NCBI RefSeq assembly: GCF_012516395.1
Contig: NZ_CP051206.1
Coordinates: 1,594,501-1,658,500, forward strand
DNA: 64,000 nucleotides
Reading direction: 5' to 3'
From: Dolichospermum flos-aquae CCAP 1403/13F
GTDB taxonomy: Bacteria > Cyanobacteriota > Cyanobacteriia > Cyanobacteriales > Nostocaceae
In this document: one piece after another, positions 35,603 to 47,487 of the stretch
How positions within the stretch are numbered: the first letter of the stretch is position 1
How the letters are laid out: the number at the start of each line of letters is the position of its first letter
Translations under genes and position numbers: made by a program
Notes under the pieces: model-generated
The model's input: only the letters and a program-made list of their open reading frames with translations
What the model was told of the DNA's origin: nothing
The model's database searches: none

Positions 35603-36486
35603 AGAGATTTTCCTTGTAATTCTTTTAACATTAATCTTAGTTCTTGTCGCCAATGAGGAGGATAAGTTCCTAAGATTTGAGATATTTTCTCACAAGCTAA
35701 GACAGAATAAGCAGGACGTTTTGCGGGTGTGGGATATTCGGGGGTAGTAATGGGAATAATATTGGCAATCTTCAGGGGGAAACGGAGTTTTTCTGCTTCT
35801 TCAAAGATTGCTATGGCAAAGTCATACCAACTGGCTACACCACTATTTGTATAGTGATAAATTCCCGCATTTTCTGAGGTTAATTGGGGGATAATTTGGG
35901 TAATTGTTGAAGCTATATCTTGCGCCCAAGTAGGACTACCAATTTGATCGGCAACTACTCTAACTTCTGATCTTTCTTGACCAACTCGTAACATGGTTTT
36001 TACGAAGTTACTTTTTCCATAAGTTCCATAAACCCAAGCTGTCCGCAAAATTATGTGGTGGGGACAATTTTGTTGAATTGCTATCTCTCCTGCTAATTTT
36101 GTTTGTCCATATACACTCAATGGATTGGTACTATCTGTTTCTCGATAGGGATAATGACTATTACCATTAAATACATAATCGGTGGAAAGATGAATTAAGA
36201 AACTTCCTAATTTCTGACTTTCTTCAGCGATAATTTGCGGGGCTATAGTATTGATCAGGTGAGCATTTTCTGGTTCACTTTCGGCTTTATCTACTGCGGT
36301 ATAAGCAGCGGCATTGATAATTATTTCGGGTTGGGTTTCTCTGATAATTTGGCGTAATTTGTCAGGGTGAGTTAAGTCTATTTCTGGACGGGCAAGGGCA
36401 ATAACTTTGTAGTTGGATGCTAGGGTATGTTGTAGTTCTGTACCAACTTGTCCGTTACTACCTATTAGTAATATTGATTTACTCAT
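35599..36486 (-). CDS. rmlD: dTDP-4-dehydrorhamnose reductase
   Basis: A 295-residue short-chain dehydrogenase that performs the last reduction to dTDP-L-rhamnose. The nucleotide-binding motif is ILLIGSNGQVGTELQHTL. HLSTDYVFNGN and the active-site YGQTKLAGE (Tyr-x3-Lys) follow, then RTAWVYGTYG and VVADQIGSPTWAQDIA, all characteristic of RmlD. The start at 36486 (MSKSILLIG) lies inside the end of rmlC with an 8-base overlap, and it overlaps rmlA by four bases downstream. The operon order is rmlC-rmlD-rmlA; rmlB is not in the window. Confidence 0.92.
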   Translation of the reverse strand: MSKSILLIGSNGQVGTELQHTLASNYKVIALARPEIDLTHPDKLRQIIRETQPEIIINAAAYTAVDKAESEPENAHLINTIAPQIIAEESQKLGSFLIHLSTDYVFNGNSHYPYRETDSTNPLSVYGQTKLAGEIAIQQNCPHHIILRTAWVYGTYGKSNFVKTMLRVGQERSEVRVVADQIGSPTWAQDIASTITQIIPQLTSENAGIYHYTNSGVASWYDFAIAIFEEAEKLRFPLKIANIIPITTPEYPTPAKRPAYSVLACEKISQILGTYPPHWRQELRLMLKELQGKSL

Positions 36487-37024
36487 AAACTTCGGCGTTT
36501 TTAAAGGTTGAAGCGCTACCATCTTTAGCTGATAAAATTGGGGGTGTTTCTAGAGGCCAATCTATAGCTAAATCTGGATCATTCCAAAGGATAGCGCGAT
36601 CGCCTCCTGGTGTATAATAATCTGTAGCTTTATAGATAACTTCGGCAATTTCTGAAAGCACGAGAAACCCGTGAGCAAATCCTGCTGGTATCCACAATTG
36701 GCGTTTGTTTTCGGCGCTGAGTTCGTAACCTACCCATTGTCCAAAGGTAGAGGAATTTTTTCTAATGTCTACTGCAACATCAAAAATTGTCCCAACAATA
36801 GCGCGGACTAATTTACCTTGAGGTTGGATGCTTTGATAATGCAATCCTCGTAGCACATTGTATTCAGATTTGGAGTGATTATCTTGGACGAAGTTGGCTG
36901 TGATTCCCAGTTTTTCTGTGAATGTTTTTTGATTGTAGGATTCGAAGAAAAAGCCCCGTGAGTCTTGGAATACTTTGGGTTCTAGGAGGAGGATATCAGG
37001 AATAGAGGTGGGGATAATATTCAT
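36479..37024 (-). CDS. rmlC: dTDP-4-dehydrorhamnose 3,5-epimerase
   Basis: A 181-residue cupin epimerase. RGFFFESYNQKTF, FVQDNHSKSEYNVLRGLHYQ (with the catalytic histidine), VGTIFDVAVDIR and WIPAGFAHGFLVLSE match RmlC, with the catalytic Tyr region in KATDYYTPGGDRAILW. I chose ATG 37024 (MNIIPTSIP); the longer frame begins nine residues earlier. It is the first gene of the coupled rmlCDA group. The product probably feeds cell-surface polysaccharide synthesis. Confidence 0.92.
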   Translation of the reverse strand: MNIIPTSIPDILLLEPKVFQDSRGFFFESYNQKTFTEKLGITANFVQDNHSKSEYNVLRGLHYQSIQPQGKLVRAIVGTIFDVAVDIRKNSSTFGQWVGYELSAENKRQLWIPAGFAHGFLVLSEIAEVIYKATDYYTPGGDRAILWNDPDLAIDWPLETPPILSAKDGSASTFKNAEVYE

Positions 37025-37079
37025 TGAATGGTTGAATATTTTAAAGAACACTTAAAACAATATCACGATTTCAATTTGA

Positions 37080-37676
37080 CTATATAATTTGTTTATGAAT
37101 AAATGTAGTTGCTTTAATGCGAGGATTAAAACTAGCTCCAGTTCGATTAGTCACAATCCACAAAAAAGATCGCCCACAATCTCGCATGACTCGCAGCAGA
37201 GATTCTGAATTGTCACCCAATGACGGCACAGCAATAGGTGTAACCACAATCCCTTGACTACCAAGGACAATAGTAGCGATAGCCCTTGATCTTCGGATAT
37301 GATAATCCGATGTAATTAAATAAAGATGCTGTAACTTACTGTCAGCAAATTTGTTTACCAGTGTTGTGAAATTAGTTACTGTATCCGTCGCCGTGCCATC
37401 AAACCGTAATTGCCGATTAGGAACACCAAACTTTTCAAAAATCAGGCGATTATAATTTAAGTTTGATTCAAAATCAGAAACCCAAATATCTAAATTTCTG
37501 TGAGATTGCCAGAACTGGGCAGCAAATTCCATCCGACTACCATTACCACCCAATACAAGAATTGCTTGGGGTACAGGAACTTGGTGAAAGGCTATCGCTA
37601 TCTTCACAGGAATTATGCCCACTAACACCAATATGATCCCGAAAACAAACCAAGCTAATTTAACCTTCCATTTCAT
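37080..37676 (-). CDS. DUF218/YdcF family membrane protein
   Basis: A 198-residue protein of the DUF218 (YdcF/SanA/ElyC) family. An N-terminal transmembrane helix (about 7-28, LAWFVFGIILVLVGIIPVKI) precedes the core AILVLGGNGSRMEFAAQFWQ, a DTVTNFTTL segment and YLITSDYHIRRSRAIATIVL, which carry the conserved Gly-Gly, Asp/Thr and His/Arg positions. Members act in envelope biogenesis or are of unknown enzymology. It is 55 bases upstream of rmlC and probably co-transcribed with it, consistent with a surface-polysaccharide role. Confidence 0.8.
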   Translation of the reverse strand: MKWKVKLAWFVFGIILVLVGIIPVKIAIAFHQVPVPQAILVLGGNGSRMEFAAQFWQSHRNLDIWVSDFESNLNYNRLIFEKFGVPNRQLRFDGTATDTVTNFTTLVNKFADSKLQHLYLITSDYHIRRSRAIATIVLGSQGIVVTPIAVPSLGDNSESLLRVMRDCGRSFLWIVTNRTGASFNPRIKATTFIHKQII

Positions 37677-37714
37677 AGGCTATCAAGTTCTACATAATTC
37701 TTCTTCCTCTTTCT

Positions 37715-38422
<708 letters not shown>

Positions 38423-38426
<4 letters not shown>

Positions 38427-39823
38427 TTGCTGTACACTGAAATCTGCTCACTACTTTTGCTGTCGGTATCCCAACGGGAGTCAAGTAACCATAAACCGCT
38501 GCTGACCTTGGGTGTCATTATCGGTAAATCAAGCCCCTGTTGTAAACCCATTACTAATAAACCTAATGTATCTACAAGTTTAGGATCAAAGCGGGTAGAT
38601 TGTTGTTTTCGACACTGATCTAAGGCTTGAGAAAATATCTCTGCTCCCCCTTTGCTAGAGTATTTATACTGGTTAACTTGTAGCTGAAATTCTGCAACCA
38701 ATGATAAAATTCTTGATTCTAAAGGAATATCATCACCAGCTAAACCGGCGGGTTCGCCTGCACCATTCCACCATTCGCTTTGGTGGGTGATAATTTGAGC
38801 TATAGCCCGTAGTCTTGGCATGATTCGTAATGCTTGCGCTGCTGGGACGAGGGGACAAGCCAGAGGACAACTAGGAGATTGTTCTTGATAAGCTGTTGTT
38901 ATATGACTGGGACTAATCAGGCTTTCGGCTTTTTGCAGTGGGTCTAAGCGATGCAACAAAGCAGCTAGGCGTAATCTTTTAATTTGCCATGCGGGTAAAT
39001 CTAATAATTGCCCCATTGTTTCAACAATAGATGCTACTTCTGATGCGGCTACAGGATTGCGGCTATCTGCTAGATCAATCAACTGTGCCATCCGCAAAAA
39101 TGCCTGAATTTCGTTAGATACCAAGTTACGATCTAGAAATTTTTGGTGAGATGCTGTGAGAATAGGTAAGTTACCTTGTCCGGTTTTGAGGTAATCAACA
39201 ACACGAGAGACAACGGTAGCTACTTCTTCTCCTGGACAGATAGCTGGGTGAATTGCTTGTTTATATTGACTTAGTTTGAGTGCTAGTTCAGGATGATAGT
39301 CTTTGATATGAGCGATCGCTAACTCTGCGGTTTCTTCCACTAATTCCGGTTCAAATGTCCATAAACCGTAGAATTTACGCTCTAAATCGCAAGTTGGCAA
39401 ACCATCCTTCCCATAGTCAGCTTCAGATAACTCTTGACAAATTACCATAGCTGTGTAGTCAGGAGCTAAAATCATCAAATGCCACTCCTGCGCCACAGGA
39501 TCATCTGTAGCTAATCCCACCAAATCAATATTAGGTAATTGACCAGTAGGATGTTCGGCAAAACCAGCATCAGCCGCCGCCATAATCACAATTGCCCGGC
39601 TGTGTTGCGCGATATCTGCGTATCTTTGAGCCTCTTCCAGATACCATTTACCCTGCTGGAAAGCCGTAATCACCAAAGGATCATTATCTTTCGTTAAAAT
39701 ATGATCTTCCAAGGCATGGCAGAGAGACACTAAGGTATTTTTATAGTACACGCCAAAATGAATAGGTCTAGCACTATGGCGGTGAGATGCTTCTAACTGT
39801 TGAAGAATTGAACCTTGTAACAT
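38423..39823 (-). CDS. DICT domain regulatory protein
   Basis: A 466-residue protein with an N-terminal DICT sensory domain (about 1-170: RPIHFGVYYKNTLVSLCHAL, VIMAAADAGFAEHPTGQLPN, WHLMILAPDYTAMVICQELS) as found fused to diguanylate cyclases and other signalling outputs in cyanobacteria. The C-terminal part (about 240-430) resembles a degenerate HD-GYP phosphodiesterase (LAALLHRLDPLQKAES, ITHQSEWWNGAGEPAGLAGD). The HD pair appears altered to HR, so catalysis is doubtful. Co-translation with the pentapeptide protein is suggested by a 4-base overlap. The signal sensed is unknown. Confidence 0.75.
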
Positions 39824-39864
39824 GGAATTAATTGGGGATTTCGGATAATAGGGCGGTTAGAAAC

Positions 39865-39977
39865 CGCGTCTACACAGGCAAAACCCACACTTCGGCAAGC
39901 TCAGTGACCGCCTTCGTGGGTTCAATATCTTAAGTTTTAATTAGTCCGCACAGGCGGACTTCGTTTGTGTAGCCGCG
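39865..39977. mobile_element. MITE-like repeat, CGCGTCTACACA ends
   Basis: Terminal inverted repeats CGCGTCTACACAGGCAAA and the complement of CGCGGCTACACAAACGAA enclose inner inverted words AACCCAC...GTGGGTT and AGTCCGCACAGGCGGACT. No coding frame. It lies in the promoter region of the DICT gene. Confidence 0.6.
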
Positions 39978-40029
39978 TATCCCTAACGGAAGCGAGAGGC
40001 ATCTTTCTGATCACCTGGGCTTATGTTTT

Positions 40030-41604
40030 CTATAATACGGCAGCCAATTGTTTTTCTGGTTTTTCTATGGGTGCAGAAAGTGCATCTTCCAAATCAGCGC
40101 AACCCAATTTGATTTCCAAAATATTCATCACTTCCCGTCCGAAGTCATTGGGATTTTGTCGCCAAGCTTGTAAGCAAACTTCACCAAAGAAAGAACCTAA
40201 TGGTTCAGGATTCCAAAGGAGTTTTTTTGCTGTCCAAGGCATTAAACTCATCGGATCATAACCAGGTTTGAGAATCCCCTCTTTAAAGGCATATTCTTCT
40301 AAATGGGTATGGGGTTGGAGTCCAATAAAGAAAATAGCAGGTTCAACTTTATCAGCCCCAAAAATCCGTTCGAGTTCGCGGTGATAAGCAATAGTTTGGC
40401 GAATAGTTTCAGGACGTTCATCTATTACATTAAAGGAGTAGTTAACAGAAACTACATCATTGAAACCGGCGGATTTTAAATCACGACAATTTTGTAAAAC
40501 AGTTCGTAAGTTATAACCCATTCGCATTTTGCGAACCAGTTCTTGAGAACCGCTTGTAATGCCGATTTCAAAATAATTCATGCCTGTTTTTACCATCAAC
40601 TCACACAATTCGGGTGTTAAGTTGTCGGCTCTAATGTATGCTGCCCAATGAATATCTGACATTCCCGAATCAACGATTTTCTGGAGAAGTTCTACAGCAT
40701 CATCAATGAATTTACGGGCGGGAATAAATTGAGCATCTGTAAACCAAAAGTTACGAATTCCTCGATTGTATAATTCTCGAATTTCCGCAACAACTTCGTC
40801 ACTAGGGTTAATGCGGACTTGTTTACCCTCGACTACTGTATAAACACAATAACAGCAATTATGAGGACAACCACGTTTGGTTTGGACACCAATATAAAAA
40901 TCCTGTTCTTGCAGGTAATAATTAAATTCTGGCCAAATGGTTTCGATGTAATCGTAATTACAAACTGTTTTTTCTAGGGGTGTAGGTTGTTCGTGAATTA
41001 GGCGTTGACGGGGTTGATTTTCCCCCACTACATAACAGCGCTCATCTCGAAAATCTTCACCATTAAGTAGTTTTGTCAGCAGGGTTTCTCCTTCACCTAC
41101 AGAAATGATCGTTCCGGGCGGTGAGCTTTTACCCAACTGTTCATAAAAGACGCTAACTGCACCGCCACCTAAGACTACACGGGCTTGAGATTGATATTTT
41201 TGGGCGCGTTTTAAACCCCGTTTAACTAATCCTAAATTGCGCCATAATTCTACATAATAAGCAATAAAAATTCGTAATCCGCCAAAAGCACCACGCAATT
41301 TAATCAAGGGATTTTTTGCGTAGTAAAATTCAAAGGCGTTTTGGAGAGGATTACCGCCCCGTCCACCTACTGGCGCATAAATTTGAATATCCCGCCAAGA
41401 AAAGACGAGCAATGTGGGTTGAAACTCGTCAATAGATCTGTCTAAGGCAGAAGTATAATCTAGCGGGGGGATTGTGCCTAAGTCAAAAATCCGCTGTTCT
41501 GCATGGGGAAATAGCTTGTGAACATGATCTGCAAGATAGACAACACCAATGGGAAAGATGGGGTTACAGGGAAGGCGAACGTAGAGGATTTTATTTGCGT
41601 TCAT
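40030..41604 (-). CDS. Radical SAM protein, PSII high-light acclimation type
   Basis: A 524-residue radical SAM enzyme with a B12-binding-like N-terminal domain (about 1-185, ending with SVGEGETLL). The iron-sulfur motif is KRGCPHNCCYC (C246, C250, C253), followed by FWFTDAQFIPARKFIDDAV, HWAAYIRADNLTPELCELM and MNYFEIGITSGSQEL of the SAM barrel. It closely resembles the conserved cyanobacterial family annotated as photosystem II high-light acclimation radical SAM protein; that name is recalled, and the reaction is unknown. The gene is monocistronic. Confidence 0.8.
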   Translation of the reverse strand: MNANKILYVRLPCNPIFPIGVVYLADHVHKLFPHAEQRIFDLGTIPPLDYTSALDRSIDEFQPTLLVFSWRDIQIYAPVGGRGGNPLQNAFEFYYAKNPLIKLRGAFGGLRIFIAYYVELWRNLGLVKRGLKRAQKYQSQARVVLGGGAVSVFYEQLGKSSPPGTIISVGEGETLLTKLLNGEDFRDERCYVVGENQPRQRLIHEQPTPLEKTVCNYDYIETIWPEFNYYLQEQDFYIGVQTKRGCPHNCCYCVYTVVEGKQVRINPSDEVVAEIRELYNRGIRNFWFTDAQFIPARKFIDDAVELLQKIVDSGMSDIHWAAYIRADNLTPELCELMVKTGMNYFEIGITSGSQELVRKMRMGYNLRTVLQNCRDLKSAGFNDVVSVNYSFNVIDERPETIRQTIAYHRELERIFGADKVEPAIFFIGLQPHTHLEEYAFKEGILKPGYDPMSLMPWTAKKLLWNPEPLGSFFGEVCLQAWRQNPNDFGREVMNILEIKLGCADLEDALSAPIEKPEKQLAAVL

Positions 41605-42177
41605 ACGTATTTAAACTGTAATGCTTGCCGTAGTTGAGAAAAAGAGAGTTATACCAGCATTATCTTTGACATTTCAGTTGTTTTGTGGTGTGCAAAAATT
41701 TTTGCCGTTAGCAATCAGATTGAAAGCGAAAACTGCACTGCATAAAATTTGCTTTTTATATTATGTGGATGGTGTTTATACCACGGGGATTAAAATCCCT
41801 CCTGTCGCGGCTGGTGAGCCATGTCGAACCATCCCTTTCAGGGAGCCAAGCCCCCGAGTTTCCCACTTACCGCGAGATATTATGAACAAAATTTTCATAT
41901 ACATTTACCATAACATCGAGTTTATAAATTTAGCGATGATTTTTAGTTGTAATTCTAGAGATAGAGTCAGAGATAATTCAACTTACCAGCGAGAATAAAG
42001 TTTGGGGATAAGAGGCTGAAATTCTTATCTACAAACTATTTACAGAGATTATATCGAAAATAAACAGCCAGATTTACGTTTATTAGCTATTTTGTAAAGT
42101 AAATATAAATTTATTTACAAAATTTTTAGAGAAACACTTGGTAAGCGAAAAACCCAGTGACTTCAGCCCTGAAAGTG
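41605..42177. other. Intergenic region with dispersed repeat, copy 2
   Basis: A 573-bp gap. 41803-41885 is the second copy of the TGTCGCGGCTGGTGAGC repeat, preceded by GGTATAAACACC-like complementary sequence. GATAAGAGGCTGAAATTCTTATC near 42008 can form a hairpin. An open frame across the repeat (from 41621) is not convincing as a gene. Nothing else is recognised. Confidence 0.5.
41803..41885. repeat. TGTCGCGGCTGGTGAGC repeat, copy 2
   Basis: 83 bp matching 30975-31056 at both ends (TGTCGCGGCTGGTGAGC, GTCGAACCATCCCT, CTTACCGCG...TTATGA), with a variable middle (TTTCAGGGAGCCAAGCCCCC in place of the CAGCCCTAAAGGG hairpin). Confidence 0.75.
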
Positions 42178-42522
42178 TTAATCAACTTCGCTATTATTAG
42201 TTTCTGTGCTTTGCATAACCGTATCAAAACCCATTCTTTGTTCTGCATTTCGCAAAAAATAACCACTAATCATCGCAGATGCCAATAAGCGACCCAAATT
42301 TTCCCGATTAGTAGAAATAGTAATCCCGAACTGTTCAGAAGGTAAATTTCCTAAAAGTCCGATAATATTCCGTTCCATTACCTGCAAAACTTCCGTAGAA
42401 GTAGGTTTAGATAATTGGTTAACTGTTTCTGGACTTAATGATTTAACGTATTGCCATAATAAATTACTTGTTTCCGACTCACTATTAAAAAATTCTGATA
42501 CTCGATTAGATTTGTTACTCAC
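42178..42522 (-). CDS. DUF760 domain protein
   Basis: A 114-residue protein with the DUF760 core: LLWQYVKSLSPETVNQLSKP, VMERNIIGLLGNLPSEQF, ISTNRENLGRLLASAMISGY and FLRNAEQRM. The family is restricted to cyanobacteria and chloroplasts; its function is unclear. An AGGAGGTC ribosome-binding site precedes the ATG at 42522 (complement of 42528-42535). It is monocistronic, 246 bp from the sigma-factor stop. Confidence 0.85.
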   Translation of the reverse strand: MSNKSNRVSEFFNSESETSNLLWQYVKSLSPETVNQLSKPTSTEVLQVMERNIIGLLGNLPSEQFGITISTNRENLGRLLASAMISGYFLRNAEQRMGFDTVMQSTETNNSEVD

Positions 42523-42768
42523 CTTTGACCTCCTGTACTGCCACTACTAACGACGGTGTTTGTGACTGGAATAACTGGTAGTTATTGCTGATTCTATTTA
42601 GTTAACTATTATATAATTCATGTCAACCAATCTAACAGTTTATTCCTTTCGAGGGAGTCGGTTTAACCGTACTAAAATGGGAGTGTTTTTCACCTATTTA
42701 GTGAGTATGGGTGGGGAAACTCCACCCACAAAGCAAAAAATAACTGACCATTGACTAATAACAACCGA

Positions 42769-43725
42769 CTAACTGGCAAGGTACTCATTCATAGTGGCTT
42801 TAGATTTGCGAAGTTTGTTTAAAGCTTCGCGTTCAATTTGGCGGACTCTTTCCCGGCTAATATTCAAGACTTCACCAATTTTAGCCAGAGTTAAAGATTG
42901 TCCATCTACTAACCCAAAGCGGAGGGTAATGACTTCCTTTTGTTGGGGAGTGAGTTCTGACATGATCCGTTCTAAGTCATAGGAGAGGGAAGTTTGCATG
43001 ACAAAATCTTCCGGTGTTGCCCCTGTGTCTTCTAGCATTTCTCCCAGTTCAGTATCATAGTTATCTCCTAACCGCAAGTCTAGAGATAATGGCAGACGGG
43101 CTTTTTCTAAGTATTCTCGCACCTGCTTGGGTGTTAAATCTAACTCTTGGGATAATTCCGCTACTGTGGGCGCACGTCCTAGACCTTGGGATAGTTGCCG
43201 CTGGGCTTTTTTAATTTTGTTGAGTTTTTCCGTAATATGAATGGGCAAGCGAATAGTCCGGGCTTTTTCGGCGATCGCCCGAGTAATAGCTTGACGTATC
43301 CACCAATAGGCATAGGTAGAAAATCTGTACCCTTTGGTGGGGTCAAATTTTTCTACACCTCGTTGCATTCCGATGCTGCCTTCTTGAATGAGGTCAAGTA
43401 AATCAACATTGCGTTTAATGTACTTTTTGGCAACGGACACAACTAAACGGAGATTGGCTTCTACCATTTTCCGTTTGGCTATTTCACCAACAGCGATCGC
43501 CTGATTTAATTCTGATACTTCTATATCAGAGGCTGCTGCCCATTCTTCTACAGTTGGTTCATGACCTAACTGGGCAGCAAGACCTTCCCGGATCTCATGC
43601 AAAGCAGTAGATCGTTGCACCTGTTTACCATAAAAAATTTCTTCTTCGTGGGTGAGGAGTGGCACACGGCCAATCTCACGCAGGTAAGTCCGCACGAGGT
43701 CGGTGGCTGATTGAGCGGTCTTCAT
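42769..43725 (-). CDS. Group 2 RpoD/SigA-family sigma factor
   Basis: A 318-residue sigma-70 factor without region 1.1. Region 1.2 is [20 protein letters not shown]. Region 2 includes [20 protein letters not shown] and [20 protein letters not shown], with [20 protein letters not shown] (region 2.3-2.4). Region 3 is [20 protein letters not shown], and region 4.2 contains [20 protein letters not shown]. This size and architecture is that of non-essential group 2 factors (SigB-SigE class) in cyanobacteria. I cannot say which one. The 507-bp upstream region (43726-44232) is expected to hold its promoter. Confidence 0.93.
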   Translation of the reverse strand: MKTAQSATDLVRTYLREIGRVPLLTHEEEIFYGKQVQRSTALHEIREGLAAQLGHEPTVEEWAAASDIEVSELNQAIAVGEIAKRKMVEANLRLVVSVAKKYIKRNVDLLDLIQEGSIGMQRGVEKFDPTKGYRFSTYAYWWIRQAITRAIAEKARTIRLPIHITEKLNKIKKAQRQLSQGLGRAPTVAELSQELDLTPKQVREYLEKARLPLSLDLRLGDNYDTELGEMLEDTGATPEDFVMQTSLSYDLERIMSELTPQQKEVITLRFGLVDGQSLTLAKIGEVLNISRERVRQIEREALNKLRKSKATMNEYLAS

Positions 43726-44232
43726 GGCGCTACTCTTGGGTAATGGTGGGTTTGCTGATAGGGTCGTTAACGGAATAATGTTTTGAGTTGGTCACACCCG
43801 ATCAACTCAGGTTACTCTTATTTGGGAAATTAGGTACTTTACTGCTAAAGGTTACACTTATCTCCTTGTTTCCACAAGTATCTATAGTTAGATACACAGT
43901 AGCAAGTCAAACATTTTTTGTGTTTTCGGGAATATTAATAATTGTAACATTTATGAGAATAACTTGACTATAGGGAAACCCGCACTTTGGCCGTAATTTG
44001 AGATCACCTCAGACGCTGAAATTACTGAATAGCATACATTTACTGGGATAACGATCAATTCTCTAGCCCGGAAATAGCTTCCTCATATTTGTTAAAATAT
44101 CTCAATGATAACCATAATTATTCTTTTGTAACAATTGCTTAACGTTTTGTCAGTTGTCAGTTGTCAGTCGTTAGTTGTTCTTTGTTTTTCCTAGCCACTG
44201 ACTACTGACCATTGACCACTGACAAAGGACAA
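43726..44232. other. Sigma-factor upstream region and TCAGTTG array
   Basis: About 420 bp of AT-rich promoter-like sequence, then short heptanucleotide repeats (TCAGTTG at 44150-44170 and TGACCACT at 44207-44222) that abut the carB stop codon. I see no gene. Confidence 0.5.
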
Positions 44233-47200
44233 TTAACTCATGGGACAGTATTCTTGGATTACCTTGACATCTAAAGTTGTGTTTTGCAGGGAATAGATAG
44301 CAGCGGCTGTGGCTCTAGCACCTGCAATAGTGGTAATAATGGGGATTTTATAACCCAAAGCCGTGCGACGAATTAGCTTAGAATCGGCATGAGCTTCTTC
44401 TCCAGAGGGTGTATTGATGATGAGTTGAATTTTTTGATTTTTAATCGCATCCAGGACGTGGGGACGACCTTCATGGAGTTTGAGGACAGATTGAATTTCT
44501 AACCCTTGTTCCTGAAGAACTTGACGCGTTCCTTGGGTAGCCATGATTGTAAAGCCTAACTTAATAAACTCCTTGACTACATCTGCTGCGAGAGGTTTGT
44601 CTCTGTCACTCATAGACACAAATACAGTCCCCTCAAGCGGTAATTTTTCCCCTGCGCCTAATTCTGCTTTAGCAAAGGCGCGGCCGAAATCGCTATCAAT
44701 ACCCATTACTTCGCCAGTTGAGCGCATTTCTGGACCCAAAATGGTATCTGTACCAGGGAACTTACTAAATGGTAAAACCGCTTCTTTGACGGCAATATGA
44801 GAGGGAATGACTTCTTTTGTAAATTTCACTTCCTCTAAGGTTTTCCCCGACATAATTAAGGATGCGAGTTTGGCTAATTGTACGCCCGTAGCTTTAGATA
44901 CAAAAGGAACTGTCCGTGATGCTCTGGGGTTAGCTTCCAAAATATACACTTGGGGAGAATAACCATTTGCACCAACTACAGCAAATTGAATATTCATTAA
45001 TCCCACGACAGATAGAGCTTGTGCTAGTTGAACTGTCCATAACCGGATTTGGTTGAGGACTGCGGGAGAAAGGGAAATGGAAGGTAAGGAACAAGCTGAA
45101 TCACCGGAGTGAATTCCCGCCTGTTCAATGTGTTCCATGATGCCACCAATGACAACATTACCAGTATGATCGGCGATCGCATCTACATCCACTTCAATGG
45201 CGTTTTCTAAGAACTTATCAATTAAAATCGGGTGATCTGGTTCTACTTGCACAGCAAAGGTCATGTAGCGTTCTAATTCAGTATCAGAATAAACGATTTC
45301 CATCGCTCGTCCTCCCAATACATAGCTAGGACGCACTACCACAGGATAACCAATGCGCTTGGCAACAATCAAAGCATCTTCATAACTTCTCGCCATACCA
45401 TTAGGCGGTTGAGCGATATTCAATTCTTGCAGAATCTTTTCAAAGCGTTCCCTGTTTTCCGCCATATCTATAGAATCGGGAGATGTTCCCCAAATCTTGG
45501 TGATACTATTGGAGTTTTGTAAATATTCTTGCAGGGGAATGGCTAATTTTAATGGTGTTTGTCCACCGAATTGGACAATTATCCCCACGGGGTTTTCGGC
45601 TTCAATGATGTTGAGAACGTCTTCTTTAGTTAATGGTTCAAAATACAGGCGATCGCTGGTATCGTAATCTGTAGAAACTGTTTCTGGGTTGGAATTGACC
45701 ATAATTGTTTCATACCCGGCATCATGTAGAGAATATGCAGCATGACAACAACAATAATCGAACTCAATTCCTTGACCAATGCGGTTTGGTCCACCACCCA
45801 AAATCATCACCTTGGGTTTATCTGTTGGTAATACTTCCGTTTCTTCTTCGTAGGTAGAATAGTAATATGGGGTCAGAGCCTCAAATTCAGCAGCACAGGT
45901 ATCAACGGTTTTGTAAACGGGGATAACTTCTAGCTGTTTGCGATAGGTGCGAACTTCATCTTCTTTGGTTTTTGTAGCATAGGCTATTTGGCGATCGCTA
46001 AATCCATTTCTTTTGACATCATACATTTGCGCTTTTGTCAACTGTTTTAAGGGCGTGCGTTTGAGAAATTTTTCTATTTCTAGAATTTCTTGCAATTTAT
46101 CTAAAAACCAAGGGTCAATTGCTGTCAGTTCGTAGATTTCCTCATTACTCATTCCCAACTGCATAGCATGACGCACAGAAAAGATGCGTTCTGGGTTAGG
46201 AGTCCGCAATTGAGCGCGAATTTGTTCCCCACTGGGCAATTTTTCGGCTTTATCACAACCCCAACCAGCGCGTCCGGTTTCTAGGGAACGCAAAGCTTTT
46301 TGGAAGGATTCATTAAATGTCCGGCCAATAGCCATTGCTTCTCCCACAGACTTCATTTGGGTAGTTAAAACCGCTTCTGAACCAGGGAATTTTTCAAACG
46401 CAAACCGGGGAATTTTGGTAACCACATAATCAATTGTTGGTTCAAAACAAGCGGGAGTTTTTTTGGTGATATCGTTTTGCAATTCATCCAAAGTGTAACC
46501 TACAGCTAACTTAGCCGCGATTTTCGCAATGGGAAAACCTGTAGCTTTAGAAGATAAAGCCGAACTACGAGATACACGGGGGTTCATTTCAATTACCACC
46601 ACGTCACCATTAACGGGATTTACGGCAAACTGGATATTAGAACCGCCGGTTTCGACACCAATTTCGCGGATAATTTTAATGGCCATATCCCGTAACCGTT
46701 GATATTCTTTATCGGTCAGGGTTTGGGCAGGGGCAACGGTGATAGAATCTCCGGTATGAATCCCCATAGGGTCGAGATTTTCGATAGAACAGATAATCAC
46801 GACGTTATCGGCTAAATCCCGCATTACTTCTAGTTCATACTCTTTCCAACCCAATAAAGATTGGTCAATGAGAATTTGGGACACGGGACTAGCGTCAATC
46901 CCTACTTGCGCCATTTCTTCAAACTCTTCTTGATTATAGGCGATACCCCCACCAGTCCCCCCCATTGTAAAGGCTGGACGGATAATTAAAGGATATGTGC
47001 CAATTTGGAGAGCGATCGCTTTTGATTCATCTAAAGTGGAAGCTGTACCACTGGGACACACTGCCACCCCAATCTTAGCCATAGCTTCATTAAACAGTTT
47101 TCTGTCTTCGGCTTTTTCAATTGCGGGTAACTTCGCACCAATTAACTCGACATTATATTTGTCTAAAACGCCATTTTTCGCTAACGCTACAGCCAAGTTA

Positions 47201-47487
47201 AGGGCAGTTTGTCCTCCCATTGTTGGCAACAAAGCATCTGGACGTTCTTTGGCAATAACTTTTTCGACTATTTCCGGTGTCAGCGGTTCAATATAGGTGC
47301 GGTCGGCTGTTTCCGGGTCGGTCATGATTGTCGCTGGGTTGGAGTTTACCAGCACGACTTCATAGCCTTCTTCTCGCAAGGCTTTACAGGCTTGAGTTCC
47401 AGAGTAGTCAAATTCACAGGCTTGGCCAATTACTATTGGACCTGAACCTAACAGGAGTATTTTTTTGAGGTCTTGACGACGGGGCAT
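44233..47487 (-). CDS. carB: Carbamoyl-phosphate synthase large chain
   Basis: A 1084-residue ATP-grasp enzyme that makes carbamoyl phosphate for arginine and pyrimidines using ammonia from the CarA subunit. The two homologous halves are evident: [20 protein letters not shown] at the N-terminus and [20 protein letters not shown] at about residue 560. ATP-grasp segments are [16 protein letters not shown] and [16 protein letters not shown]. The MGS-like regulatory domain lies at the C-terminus ([38 protein letters not shown]). I start at ATG 47487 ([11 protein letters not shown]), with AAGGT upstream; the longer frame adds seven residues. carA is not adjacent. Confidence 0.96.
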   Translation of the reverse strand: MPRRQDLKKILLLGSGPIVIGQACEFDYSGTQACKALREEGYEVVLVNSNPATIMTDPETADRTYIEPLTPEIVEKVIAKERPDALLPTMGGQTALNLAVALAKNGVLDKYNVELIGAKLPAIEKAEDRKLFNEAMAKIGVAVCPSGTASTLDESKAIALQIGTYPLIIRPAFTMGGTGGGIAYNQEEFEEMAQVGIDASPVSQILIDQSLLGWKEYELEVMRDLADNVVIICSIENLDPMGIHTGDSITVAPAQTLTDKEYQRLRDMAIKIIREIGVETGGSNIQFAVNPVNGDVVVIEMNPRVSRSSALSSKATGFPIAKIAAKLAVGYTLDELQNDITKKTPACFEPTIDYVVTKIPRFAFEKFPGSEAVLTTQMKSVGEAMAIGRTFNESFQKALRSLETGRAGWGCDKAEKLPSGEQIRAQLRTPNPERIFSVRHAMQLGMSNEEIYELTAIDPWFLDKLQEILEIEKFLKRTPLKQLTKAQMYDVKRNGFSDRQIAYATKTKEDEVRTYRKQLEVIPVYKTVDTCAAEFEALTPYYYSTYEEETEVLPTDKPKVMILGGGPNRIGQGIEFDYCCCHAAYSLHDAGYETIMVNSNPETVSTDYDTSDRLYFEPLTKEDVLNIIEAENPVGIIVQFGGQTPLKLAIPLQEYLQNSNSITKIWGTSPDSIDMAENRERFEKILQELNIAQPPNGMARSYEDALIVAKRIGYPVVVRPSYVLGGRAMEIVYSDTELERYMTFAVQVEPDHPILIDKFLENAIEVDVDAIADHTGNVVIGGIMEHIEQAGIHSGDSACSLPSISLSPAVLNQIRLWTVQLAQALSVVGLMNIQFAVVGANGYSPQVYILEANPRASRTVPFVSKATGVQLAKLASLIMSGKTLEEVKFTKEVIPSHIAVKEAVLPFSKFPGTDTILGPEMRSTGEVMGIDSDFGRAFAKAELGAGEKLPLEGTVFVSMSDRDKPLAADVVKEFIKLGFTIMATQGTRQVLQEQGLEIQSVLKLHEGRPHVLDAIKNQKIQLIINTPSGEEAHADSKLIRRTALGYKIPIITTIAGARATAAAIYSLQNTTLDVKVIQEYCPMS

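Noticed and set aside
41621-41998. 125-codon plus-strand frame
   Set aside because: Spans a dispersed non-coding repeat, has no recognisable domain and no ribosome-binding site.
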